The notes beneath the pieces were generated by a model. The model was not told where the DNA came from. It was given only the letters and a program-made list of their open reading frames with translations, and did no database searches. Positions 36,371-44,039 of a stretch of 64,000 nucleotides of DNA are shown here, piece by piece. The stretch is from Lachnospiraceae bacterium. GTDB lineage: Bacteria; Bacillota; Clostridia; Lachnospirales; Lachnospiraceae. A program made the position numbers and the translations under genes. The stretch covers positions 1 through 64,000 of the forward strand of contig JAGBBP010000014.1 in the NCBI GenBank assembly GCA_017938405.1, read 5' to 3'. How positions within the stretch are numbered: the stretch's first letter is position 1; each line of letters begins with the position of its first letter.

Positions 36371-37336
36371 TTAAACAATCCCGCCGCTTTTTAACTGTTT
36401 CTCCCGAAGTCGAGCCAAAGAACGCGCCCCGTCTACGCTATACATCTCCAATAGTTCCAGAAAATTCCCGGTATTCTTGCATTTATTAAGTAAAGAACGC
36501 ATCTCCTCCGCATCTTTTCCAAACAACAAGCCCAGCAAACCTAAATCATACGTATTTTGCATCTCACTCAGAATCCCTTGATTATACAAATCCTCCATAA
36601 ACCCGTAATTCCGCACTTCCGTACCGATTTGCATTGCCTTCTCATACAAATCCGGATCCACCGTACGAAGATAATTCAGATATCTTGTTTCGATATTCCG
36701 GTTCGGCGTACCGCTCATCATCCAATTAGCAATATCCTCCACCGATGCGCCCATCCCCGCGTCATCAATCAGATGCATCTTGTACTTGCCGTTTGCATCC
36801 TTTGTAAACGTATACTTTCCATCCTCCGAGTACAACGTATCGGACCAACCGTATTTCGGTGCCGCTTCATCCTTCACCAGCACTTCAAAGGCTTTCCATG
36901 CATACTCCGCACCGTTCTTCGCATCCTCCGGCGGTTGCTCCATTTTTCCACGAGCAACCGCGGTCTGTATCAATTCATAATCCGAAATTGCCTCTCCATG
37001 ATAATAAAACGAGGACTGCTCTTTCAACTTATCAAAGGACTTCGGAAGCTTTACCGCATCCAGCTTCTCCTTGGAAACCTCCACAAACTCCTCCGGCTTC
37101 TTACTACCGGAAGTCTTTTTCTGCACAACCGGTCCGTTTATAATCTTCGTTCCATACTTTGCCGTCACCATATGCTCCGTAATCGTCACGGTCGCAAACC
37201 CGAACAGGCTCTTTCCCATTCCAAATCGTCCGAAACCTTCCACCTTCACAGAATAAGGGAAAGACGAACCACTTTTCGTATTCCGCAAAACCGCATAAGC
37301 CCCGGTATAATAAGCATTCCTCGGTTGTACTCTCAT
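36371..37336 (-). CDS. Uncharacterised protein, 321 aa, upstream of DUF6033 gene
   Basis: 321 residues. It starts MRVQPRNAYYTGAYAVLRN and has no signal peptide. It combines a beta-rich N-terminal part, a Lys/Ser linker (KKTSGSKKPEE), a middle SEDGKYTFTKDANGKYKMHL segment and a helical C-terminal half. No domain is recognised. ATG 37336 has GGAGGG with 6-nt spacing; upstream codons have no spacing from that site. It lies 99 bp from the DUF6033 gene in the same orientation, and the two are likely functionally linked. No terminator is obvious between them. Confidence 0.6.
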   Translation of the reverse strand: MRVQPRNAYYTGAYAVLRNTKSGSSFPYSVKVEGFGRFGMGKSLFGFATVTITEHMVTAKYGTKIINGPVVQKKTSGSKKPEEFVEVSKEKLDAVKLPKSFDKLKEQSSFYYHGEAISDYELIQTAVARGKMEQPPEDAKNGAEYAWKAFEVLVKDEAAPKYGWSDTLYSEDGKYTFTKDANGKYKMHLIDDAGMGASVEDIANWMMSGTPNRNIETRYLNYLRTVDPDLYEKAMQIGTEVRNYGFMEDLYNQGILSEMQNTYDLGLLGLLFGKDAEEMRSLLNKCKNTGNFLELLEMYSVDGARSLARLREKQLKSGGIV

Positions 37337-37470
37337 TATCATCCCTCCGTAACCAAATCTTTGATGCCAGCAACAACCCAACTATTCTTTATATCGACTA
37401 TTACCTGTCAAGTTATAACCTTCCTACTATCTCTTCTCCAAAAGCGGGCCTCTCCGCCTAATTTAATTTA

Positions 37471-37496
37471 AAAGAGGCTACCACTTTGTGGCAGCC
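37471..37496 (-). terminator. Terminator of the long-hairpin RNA
   Basis: Minus strand GGCTGCCAC, loop AAA, GTGGTAGCC followed by TCTTTT. The stem has a G-U pair when read on the minus strand but an A-C mismatch on the plus strand, which indicates minus-strand transcription. Confidence 0.75.
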
Positions 37497-37514
37497 GGTC
37501 CTTATAGAAGCACA

Positions 37515-37813
37515 GAATTTCAATCACAGGATATTTTCTAAAACGCAGAAACGTTCTCTTCGAAAAGTAGACGCATCTTTATCGCGTAGGATGTTAGACT
37601 TTCTTATTGCTTTATTAGAAATCTGCAATGCGTGAACATGGAGGTTCACGCAAGCGTCGCAATAAGACAGGAGGTCGCATTGAGACCGGTTGCATGACTT
37701 GTCACACACTTTCCAAAGCAATTAGAAAGACTTACATCCGAAGCCCACAGATGCGGATGCTTTTGCAAAGAAAACGTTTCGTGGTCTTCTTATAAGTCCT
37801 GTGATTGAAATTC
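37515..37813 (-). ncRNA. Candidate structured RNA or inverted-repeat element, ~300 nt
   Basis: No convincing protein is encoded in 37382-37860. The segment folds end to end. A 17-bp perfect terminal stem joins 37515-37531 to 37797-37813. An 8-bp stem joins 37548-37555 to 37773-37780. A 22-of-25 stem joins 37589-37613 to 37715-37739, and an inner perfect hairpin spans 37630-37651. Terminators on the minus strand lie on both sides (37823-37850 upstream, 37471-37496 downstream). That makes a minus-strand transcript, separate from or processed from the decarboxylase operon, plausible. I could not match it to 6S, SRP, RNase P or tmRNA. A MITE-like element is the main alternative. Confidence 0.55.
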
Positions 37814-37822
37814 GTCCCTTAC

Positions 37823-37850
37823 AAAAAAGGCTGCCGCAAAAGCGACAGCC
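37823..37850 (-). terminator. Intrinsic terminator of the decarboxylase operon
   Basis: Minus strand GGCTGTCGC, loop, GCGGCAGCC followed by T6, 11 bp after the stop codon at 37861. Confidence 0.85.
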
Positions 37851-37860
37851 TCAAATTTAC

Positions 37861-39255
37861 TTAGACAGGGTATGCCTGGTTCTTGGTGTCAGCCGCATTC
37901 ACATCGACCTTCGTCTGCTGTGCCTGACGGTGTTTGAAGAACTCCATAGCAACCTGCGGGAACAGTGCATAGGATAAAACGTCCTCATCCTGCTGCTTCC
38001 ATTCCTTGATTTCCTCCTCAAACTTAGCAAGCTGCGGAGCAATCTTGTCTGCCGGACGGCAGGTAATCGGCTCTACATCGCCGATAGCCTTCTTCTGCAC
38101 TTCCGGATTGAACGGCTTAATGGTCTGACCGAATTCACCGGAAAGAACCTTCTTCGTCTCCTTCGTTACCATCTTGTAACGCTCGCCCTGAAGTACGTTT
38201 AGCACTGCCTGGGTACCAACGATCTGGGAAGACGGGGTAACAAGCGGCGGCTCACCGAGATCCTGACGAACTCTCGGGATTTCTCTTAATACATCATAGT
38301 ACTTATCTTCTGCCTTTGCTTCCTTTAACTGGGAAACCAGGTTGGAAAGCATACCGCCCGGAACCTGATAAAGCAGGGTCTTGATGTCTACGCCCATTAC
38401 CTTCGGATTCAAAAGGCCGCTCTTTAATGCTTCCTCCTGCATCGGGCGGAAGTAATTTGCAATTTCCGCTAATAAGTTCTGGTCCAAACCGGTATCGTAC
38501 TGGGTTCCCTTAAAGGTCTCAACCATAACTTCCGTTGCCGGCTGGCTGGTCCCCATGGAGAACGGAGATATTGCGGTATCAATGATATCACAGCCTGCTT
38601 CTACCGCCTTCAGGTAGGTCATAGCAGCCACACCGGAGGTGTAGTGAGTATGAAGCTGAATCGGAAGCTTGGTACCTTCCTTAAGCGCCTTAACCAGCTT
38701 ATCTGCCTCATACGGAACCAAAAGACCTGCCATATCCTTAATACAAAGGGAATCTGCGCCCATCTCTTCGATGCGACGTGCGGTATCCTTCCAGTAATCT
38801 AAGGTGTAAGCGTCACCAAGGGTGTATGCAAGAGCAATCTGTGCATGTCCCTTTTCCTTGTTTGCTGCCTTAACAGAGGTCTCTAAGTTACGCAAATCGT
38901 TGAAGCAGTCGAAAATACGAATAATATCAATACCGTTTGCGATGGACTTCTGAACAAAGTACTCTACTACGTCATCGGAATAATGATTGTAGCCGAGAAT
39001 GTTCTGTCCGCGGAATAACATCTGTAACTTGGTGTTCTTGAAGCCTGCACGAAGCTTTCTCAAACGCTCCCACGGATCTTCCTTTAAGAAACGAAGGGAA
39101 GCATCGAAAGTAGCACCGCCCCAACACTCTACGGAGTGGTAGCCCACCTGATCCATCTTTTCAATAATCGGAAGCATCTGTTCCGTTGTCATACGGGTTG
39201 CAATCAAAGACTGATGTGCATCACGTAAAATGGTTTCTGTAATCTTTACTGCCAT
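37861..39255 (-). CDS. oadA: Oxaloacetate decarboxylase alpha-type carboxyltransferase subunit (no biotin domain)
   Basis: 464 residues. The HMGL-like TIM barrel begins ITETILRDAHQSLIATRMTT, contains MLFRGQNILGY and the metal motif LHTHYTSG at about 201-208. It is followed by the conserved carboxylase region. Classical OadA is nearly 600 residues with a C-terminal biotinyl domain; this one ends before it, and the carrier is encoded separately at 40560-40946. It is the pyruvate/oxaloacetate carboxyltransferase, corresponding to the 5S subunit of transcarboxylase. It is last in a five-gene operon ended by the terminator at 37823-37850. Confidence 0.93.
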   Translation of the reverse strand: MAVKITETILRDAHQSLIATRMTTEQMLPIIEKMDQVGYHSVECWGGATFDASLRFLKEDPWERLRKLRAGFKNTKLQMLFRGQNILGYNHYSDDVVEYFVQKSIANGIDIIRIFDCFNDLRNLETSVKAANKEKGHAQIALAYTLGDAYTLDYWKDTARRIEEMGADSLCIKDMAGLLVPYEADKLVKALKEGTKLPIQLHTHYTSGVAAMTYLKAVEAGCDIIDTAISPFSMGTSQPATEVMVETFKGTQYDTGLDQNLLAEIANYFRPMQEEALKSGLLNPKVMGVDIKTLLYQVPGGMLSNLVSQLKEAKAEDKYYDVLREIPRVRQDLGEPPLVTPSSQIVGTQAVLNVLQGERYKMVTKETKKVLSGEFGQTIKPFNPEVQKKAIGDVEPITCRPADKIAPQLAKFEEEIKEWKQQDEDVLSYALFPQVAMEFFKHRQAQQTKVDVNAADTKNQAYPV

Positions 39256-39270
39256 TGTGAACCTCCTATA

Positions 39271-40542
39271 TTAAACTCCGAAAATTGCCATAAACACACC
39301 GGCAGCTACTGCGGTACCGATAACACCTGCTACGTTCGGACCCATTGCATGCATGAGAAGGAAGTTTGTCGGATCTGCCTCCGCACCCACCTTCTGGGAT
39401 ACACGGGCAGCCATCGGCACGGCGGATACACCGGCGGAACCGATGAGCGGATTCACCTTACCCTTCGTTGCCTTGCACATCAGCTTACCGAACAACACAC
39501 CGCCTGCGGTACCGATACAGAATGCCACAAGACCGAGTACGACAATCTTAATGGTATCCACACGAAGGAATGCCTGCGCGCTGGTGGTTGCACCAACAGA
39601 GGTACCAAGCAAAATAACTACGATGTACATAAGCGCATTGGACGCGGTCTCCGTCAGCTGCTTTACTACGCCGGATTCACGGAACAGGTTACCGAGCATT
39701 AAGCTACCAACCAAAGAAGCGGTATCCGGTAAAATAAGTACTACTACAATCGTTACAATAATCGGGAACAAAATCTTCTCCAGCTTAGAAACAGGACGAA
39801 GCTGCTCCATCTTAATCTTACGTTCCTTTTCCGTAGTCAACAGCTTCATAATCGGCGGCTGAATAATCGGAACAAGGGACATATAGGAATAAGCCGCAAC
39901 CGCAATCGGTCCCATCAGCTCCGTCTGTCCCAGCTTACCAGCAAGGAAGATGGAGGTCGGGCCGTCTGCACCACCGATAATGGAGATGGCTGCTGCTGCC
40001 TTTCCGTTAAAGCCTAAAATAATAGCAAAGAAATATGCACCGAAGATACCAAGCTGTGCCGCAGCACCGAGCAGGAAGCTCTTCGGATTTGCAATCAACG
40101 GACCGAAGTCGGTCATGGCACCTACACCCATGAAAATCAAGCACGGAAGGATTGCAAGCTCATCTAACATAAAGAAATAGTGAAGCAAACCACCGGCAGT
40201 CTCCACCGTCTTGGACGGATCTACCGTTGCCATAATCTCTGCAATCGGCTGGGTCATTACCTGACCGGCTGCATTTACATACTCATTACCGGTTAATGTA
40301 CAAACAAGATCACCGGCTGCGTTATAATAGGATGTTACCGGCTCTGCCATAATACCCGGGCAAAGATTTACCAATAACATACCGAAGGAAATCGGAACCA
40401 AGAGAAGCGGTTCGTATCCTTTTGCTATCGCCAGATAAAGAAAGATAAGAGCGACACCGATCATTACATAATTTCCCCAATATAAATTGAAGAAACCGGT
40501 GCTCTCAACCAATCCCATCAGCGTATCACCAATGTTACCCAT
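39271..40542 (-). CDS. oadB: Sodium-pumping decarboxylase beta subunit
   Basis: 423 residues, polytopic membrane protein (OadB/MmdB/GcdB). Family features include GGADGPTSIFLAGKL at about 189-203 and the C-terminal NVAGVIGTAVAAG region. It decarboxylates carboxybiotin and exports two Na+ per turnover. A periplasmic-side insertion with little conservation is visible at about 65-95. RBS CAGGAGG precedes ATG 40542. The beta subunit is common to oxaloacetate, methylmalonyl-CoA and glutaconyl-CoA decarboxylases, so it does not identify the substrate. Confidence 0.94.
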   Translation of the reverse strand: MGNIGDTLMGLVESTGFFNLYWGNYVMIGVALIFLYLAIAKGYEPLLLVPISFGMLLVNLCPGIMAEPVTSYYNAAGDLVCTLTGNEYVNAAGQVMTQPIAEIMATVDPSKTVETAGGLLHYFFMLDELAILPCLIFMGVGAMTDFGPLIANPKSFLLGAAAQLGIFGAYFFAIILGFNGKAAAAISIIGGADGPTSIFLAGKLGQTELMGPIAVAAYSYMSLVPIIQPPIMKLLTTEKERKIKMEQLRPVSKLEKILFPIIVTIVVVLILPDTASLVGSLMLGNLFRESGVVKQLTETASNALMYIVVILLGTSVGATTSAQAFLRVDTIKIVVLGLVAFCIGTAGGVLFGKLMCKATKGKVNPLIGSAGVSAVPMAARVSQKVGAEADPTNFLLMHAMGPNVAGVIGTAVAAGVFMAIFGV

Positions 40543-40559
40543 GGAAACCTACCTCCTGA

Positions 40560-40946
40560 TTAGTTTAACGTAAGCATAACCTCGCCGGACTCAACACTTG
40601 CACCAACGGAAACATTCACACTTGCAACCGTACCGTCCTGCGGAGCAACGATCTCATTCTCCATCTTCATTGCCTCAAGAACAAGAACAACGTCACCCTT
40701 CTTTACAGCTGCACCAACGCAGGTCTTAACAGCAAGAATCTTACCCGGCATCGGAGCGTTAACCTTAACCGCACCTGCTGCGCCAACCGGTGCTGCTGCC
40801 TTCGGAGCTGCTGCCGGTGCCGGTGCTGCAACCGGTGCTGCCGGTGCTACTGCTGCCGGAGCTGCAACCGGTGCTGCTGCGCCAGCGCCTTCTTCTACAG
40901 ATACATTATAAACATTGCCATTAACCGTAATCGTATAAGTCTTCAT
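40560..40946 (-). CDS. Biotin carboxyl carrier subunit
   Basis: 128 residues. A short N-terminal segment (MKTYTITVNGNVYNVSVEEG), an Ala/Pro-rich hinge at about 22-60, and a biotinyl domain with the biotinylation motif EAMKMENE at about 91-98. It corresponds to MmdC or the 1.3S transcarboxylase subunit. It carries CO2 between the carboxyltransferase subunits and the membrane decarboxylase. RBS TGGAGG. It is the only biotin carrier in the operon and must serve both carboxyltransferases. Confidence 0.93.
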   Translation of the reverse strand: MKTYTITVNGNVYNVSVEEGAGAAAPVAAPAAVAPAAPVAAPAPAAAPKAAAPVGAAGAVKVNAPMPGKILAVKTCVGAAVKKGDVVLVLEAMKMENEIVAPQDGTVASVNVSVGASVESGEVMLTLN

Positions 40947-41000
40947 AATAATTTGCCTCCATTAATAAAATGATTTTGTTATATGTTGTTTTAGTTTTAC

Positions 41001-41438
41001 TTACCAGTTACATCTTGCACGACGAATGGAACGTACTACCAAACCGTTCTGATTCGTTCTTACCGGGGCCGGAAGTCCCTGTGCCTGGGCCTGTGCTGCC
41101 GCAGCCGCTGCTTCGTACTCATAAATTGCAGCCGTAATTACCGCAACCAGCTCCGCATCATTGCAAAGTTCCTCTTCTTCAATCTGCGCAACCGTGTTCT
41201 CAATTGCAGTCATCGGAAGAGCCTTTTCTTCTGCCTTTGCTTCCTTCTTTGCAGCCTTCTTGTTTTCCGCTGCATTCACATACTTTAACATGGAAATCAC
41301 AAAGGAGAAAAAGAGTAATGCGCCGAATACCACTACAATACCGATTACAGTATTGGAAACAGCCTCCGGCATAGCTTCTGCAACCTTTTCCCAATGCTCA
41401 TCCCACTTGCTTGCTAAAAATACAGTCTTTAAATTCAT
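41001..41438 (-). CDS. oadG: Oxaloacetate decarboxylase gamma / methylmalonyl-CoA decarboxylase delta subunit (OadG family)
   Basis: 145 residues. One transmembrane helix at about 27-50 (NTVIGIVVVFGALLFFSFVI) is followed by a Lys/Glu/Ala-rich cytosolic tail. The tail contains ELVAVITAAIYEYEAAAAA and ends VVRSIRRARCNW, as in MmdD/OadG assembly subunits. It holds the soluble carboxyltransferase on the membrane beta subunit. It lies 12 bp after the carboxyltransferase gene. Confidence 0.85.
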   Translation of the reverse strand: MNLKTVFLASKWDEHWEKVAEAMPEAVSNTVIGIVVVFGALLFFSFVISMLKYVNAAENKKAAKKEAKAEEKALPMTAIENTVAQIEEEELCNDAELVAVITAAIYEYEAAAAAAQAQAQGLPAPVRTNQNGLVVRSIRRARCNW

Positions 41439-41450
41439 ACCGTCACCTCA

Positions 41451-42884
41451 CTACACAGTTCCGTGCTTTTGGGACGGACGTGCTTCTCTCTTTGTGTACA
41501 GCATTTCAAATGCGTAAACCAAATGCTGTCTCACTGCACTTGCTTCGATAATGCTGTCTACATAGCCACGCTTTGCTGCCGCCACCGCACTGCACTGTAA
41601 CTCATCATACTCTGCCGCCTTCTCATTGCGAACTTCGGCCGTCTCACCTGCATACATAATCTGAGCCGCAAGCTTTGCATCCATCATGCCAATCTTCGCA
41701 GTATCAAGAGCAAATACCAAATCTGCACCGATATGTTTGGAATTCATGGTGATGTATGCACTGCCCATTGCATTCTTGCAAATCAGATTCACCTTCGGAA
41801 CCGTAGCAGACGCAAATGCATTGGTTAACTTTGCTGCCGCAAGCGCTACCGACTTTTCCTCACACATGGAAGAAGCATAGCCGGTTACGTTCGTAAGGGT
41901 CAACACCGGAATACCGAACGCATCACAGAACTTTACAAAACGCTCTGCCTTTTCGCAGCCCTTGGTGGTAAGTAAGGTATCATACTTCTCCGTTTCCTTG
42001 CCGTTCGCATCAAGCACTGCACTGCGGTTTGCAACCGCACCTACCGTTGCACCGTTTAAGCGAATAAACCCGGTTACCATTTCCTTGGCATAGTCTGCCT
42101 TTACTTCAAAGAACTCACGATCATCCGCAATCTCAGAAAGTGCAACTGCCGGATCACAGGAAAGCTCACCGAAGGCTTCCGTAGCTCTGTTTAAATCATC
42201 CGCACATTCGAATGCATAATCAGCCTCATTATTGCAAGGCAGGAAGGAGATTAAGTTACGGATGGAAGCTAAAACTGCTGCTTCATCTTCCTTTACAACA
42301 TCAACCGCACCTGCTTCTGCCTGGAACTGTGCTGTGGAAGTATCGCACTTTCCTGTAAAATTACCCTCTACTGCATTCGGGGAATTCACAAAAAGCTTTG
42401 CCCCCTCTGCCGGCATAAAGGTAAAATCACTTAATGCCGAAGAAACTGCACACCCACCGCCACAGGTACCGAAAATAGCGGTAATCTGCGGAATTACACC
42501 AGACGCCATGCTCTGCTTTAAGTAAACATTTCCGAAAGCTGCCAATGCATCGGTTGCTTCCTGCAAACGCATACCTGCACAGTCAATGAGACCGATGACC
42601 GGAGCTCCGACCTTCAAAGCAAAGTCGTACATGGCTACAATCTTTTTCGCATGCATTTCACCCATGGTGCCGTTTAACACCGCTGCGTCCTGGCTGTAAA
42701 CATAAACGAGATCGCCGTCAATCAAACCGTAACCGGTAATTACACCGTCCGACGGAGCATCTGTTTGCGCCAGATTGAAATCAGTATTTCTTTTTGTGAC
42801 AAGAGCACCGATTTCAACAAAGCTGCTGTCGTCAAGCAAGGTGGTAATTCGTTCTCTTGCCGACAATTTTGTTGTACTACTCAT
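41451..42884 (-). CDS. Acyl-CoA carboxyltransferase subunit (MmdA/PCC-beta-like)
   Basis: 477 residues with the crotonase-like carboxyltransferase fold. An N-terminal KLSARERITTLLDDSSFVEI precedes two oxyanion-type regions: FGTCGGGCAVSSAL at about 137-150 and AMGSAYITMNSKHIGADLVF at about 372-391. It probably transfers CO2 from an acyl-CoA (methylmalonyl- or malonyl-CoA most likely) to biotin. It is somewhat shorter than typical MmdA. ATG 42884 follows TGGAGG; an in-frame TTG at 42959 lies at the transcription start. It is first in the operon, behind the promoter at 42974-43002. Confidence 0.85.
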   Translation of the reverse strand: MSSTTKLSARERITTLLDDSSFVEIGALVTKRNTDFNLAQTDAPSDGVITGYGLIDGDLVYVYSQDAAVLNGTMGEMHAKKIVAMYDFALKVGAPVIGLIDCAGMRLQEATDALAAFGNVYLKQSMASGVIPQITAIFGTCGGGCAVSSALSDFTFMPAEGAKLFVNSPNAVEGNFTGKCDTSTAQFQAEAGAVDVVKEDEAAVLASIRNLISFLPCNNEADYAFECADDLNRATEAFGELSCDPAVALSEIADDREFFEVKADYAKEMVTGFIRLNGATVGAVANRSAVLDANGKETEKYDTLLTTKGCEKAERFVKFCDAFGIPVLTLTNVTGYASSMCEEKSVALAAAKLTNAFASATVPKVNLICKNAMGSAYITMNSKHIGADLVFALDTAKIGMMDAKLAAQIMYAGETAEVRNEKAAEYDELQCSAVAAAKRGYVDSIIEASAVRQHLVYAFEMLYTKREARPSQKHGTV

Positions 42885-42973
42885 CTTACTGCCTCCATTT
42901 TCTATAATATTACTTTCGTAGAACCGAAAATTTTTGACAGCGTAAAAAAGAACCTCCAAATTACGCCGATTAT

Positions 42974-43002
42974 ATTATATCCTTAATCATGTCAAAAAGC
43001 AA
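42974..43002 (-). promoter_or_regulatory. Likely promoter of the decarboxylase operon
   Basis: Minus strand TTGCTT (43002-42997), 17-bp spacer, TATAAT (42979-42974). An overlapping alternative is TTGACA (42995-42990) with a second TATAAT at 15-bp spacing. The leader is about 80 nt. Confidence 0.6.
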
Positions 43003-43032
43003 GCCTATATTTGACAATTTTTTACCAAATAA

Positions 43033-43284
43033 ATACGGTTCTAAACGTAATCTTAACATTGCTGTTTATAGACAGGTTCCGTCCGAAACAAAATAGAGGG
43101 AAGGCTCCTGCAAGCTTGCTTGCAAAGGAGACTGCACTCGATTTTGTACAGGACGAAGTCCCACACCGAGATGAAGTGGCTCTGCTGCGGAATTGAGGTG
43201 CGGACGGAACCGTATCCATTTTGGCACACCCCACATCACCGAGAAGAAGCAACGCAAGTTGCGGATTCGAGGTGACAAAATCTG
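43033..43284. other. Structured intergenic element, possible RNA or dispersed repeat
   Basis: The gap 42885-43472 has no convincing gene, though overlapping frames are open on both strands. It is dense in inverted repeats. An 11-bp perfect pair joins 43075-43085 to 43201-43211 and encloses stems 43089-43098/43137-43146 and 43105-43115/43118-43130. A 9-bp pair, 43033-43041 with 43207-43215, competes for the same right arm. A second domain has stem 43218-43223/43276-43281, then 43236-43240/43271-43275, with an inner hairpin 43249-43262. No terminator or clear promoter fixes the strand. The rest of the gap holds the promoters at 42974-43002 and 43365-43393. Confidence 0.45.
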
Positions 43285-43364
43285 CATAATCAAAATACCT
43301 CCATCACCATTTTTCCGCAACAATACAGATTTTATGTGTTTCTTAATTCTAAACACAGTTCTCT

Positions 43365-43393
43365 TTGACACTCCATCTTTTTTTTGCTATAAT
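43365..43393 (+). promoter_or_regulatory. sigma-A promoter of the cyclophilin gene
   Basis: Plus strand perfect TTGACA (43365-43370), 17-bp spacer, perfect TATAAT (43388-43393). The leader is about 73 nt. Confidence 0.85.
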
Positions 43394-43472
43394 AAACACG
43401 CTGTATTAGCTATACAATCGCACTTTACAGCAAAATATAAACAATATTATAAAGAAACATCAGGAGGTCATT

Positions 43473-44000
43473 ATGGCTCAAAATCCAGAAATCACGATTA
43501 CTATGGAAAACGGCGAACAGATTCGCGCGGAATTGTATCCGGAAATTGCTCCGAATACCGTAAACAATTTTCTTTCTCTTGTAAATAAGGGATATTATAA
43601 CGGTTTAATCTTCCACCGCGTCATTAACGGATTCATGATTCAGGGCGGCTGTCCGGAAGGCTCCGGTATGGGCGGCCCGGGTTACTCCATTCCGGGTGAA
43701 TTTGCCATGAACGGTTTTAAAAATGAACTGCGCCATACGGAAGGTGTACTTTCCATGGCACGTTCCCAGCATCCGGATTCCGCCGGTTCCCAGTTCTTTA
43801 TTATGCACAAGACGTCTCCGCATTTGGACGGAGCATATGCTGCTTTCGGTAAAGTTATCGAAGGTATGGATGTGGTAAATCGTATTGCGGAAGTTCCTAC
43901 CGACTGGTCCGACCGTCCGGCTCATCCGCAGGTAATGAAGACTGTTACTGCCGAGACTTTTGGTGTTACTTACGACGAACCGGAAACCCTGGCTCGATAA
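43473..44000 (+). CDS. Peptidyl-prolyl cis-trans isomerase, cyclophilin type
   Basis: 175 residues, no signal peptide, so cytoplasmic. Cyclophilin active-site blocks are FHRVINGFMIQGGCPEGSGM at about 48-67 (catalytic Arg), SMARSQHPDSAGSQFFI at about 93-109 and LDGAYAAFGKVIEGMDVV at about 117-134. It accelerates proline isomerisation during folding. AGGAGG precedes ATG 43473. It is followed after 39 bp by the deacetylase gene in the same direction, so both probably use the promoter at 43365-43393. Confidence 0.96.
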   Translation: MAQNPEITITMENGEQIRAELYPEIAPNTVNNFLSLVNKGYYNGLIFHRVINGFMIQGGCPEGSGMGGPGYSIPGEFAMNGFKNELRHTEGVLSMARSQHPDSAGSQFFIMHKTSPHLDGAYAAFGKVIEGMDVVNRIAEVPTDWSDRPAHPQVMKTVTAETFGVTYDEPETLAR

Positions 44001-44039
44001 TCCGTTTTATTCTATATTATATTATTTTGGAGGTACTCA

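Noticed and set aside
37515..37531. Terminal GATTGAAATTC-type sequence considered as a CRISPR repeat
   Set aside because: It occurs only as one inverted pair, not as direct repeats with spacers.
43033..43284. Considered as tmRNA, 6S RNA, SRP RNA or RNase P RNA
   Set aside because: None of the diagnostic conserved sequences (tRNA-like ends, tag frame, SRP GGAA loop region, RNase P core) could be found.
43022..43371. Overlapping open frames of 60-100 codons on both strands in the decarboxylase/cyclophilin gap
   Set aside because: No ribosome sites or promoters fit, residue composition is unlike the neighbours, and the frames coincide with strong inverted repeats.
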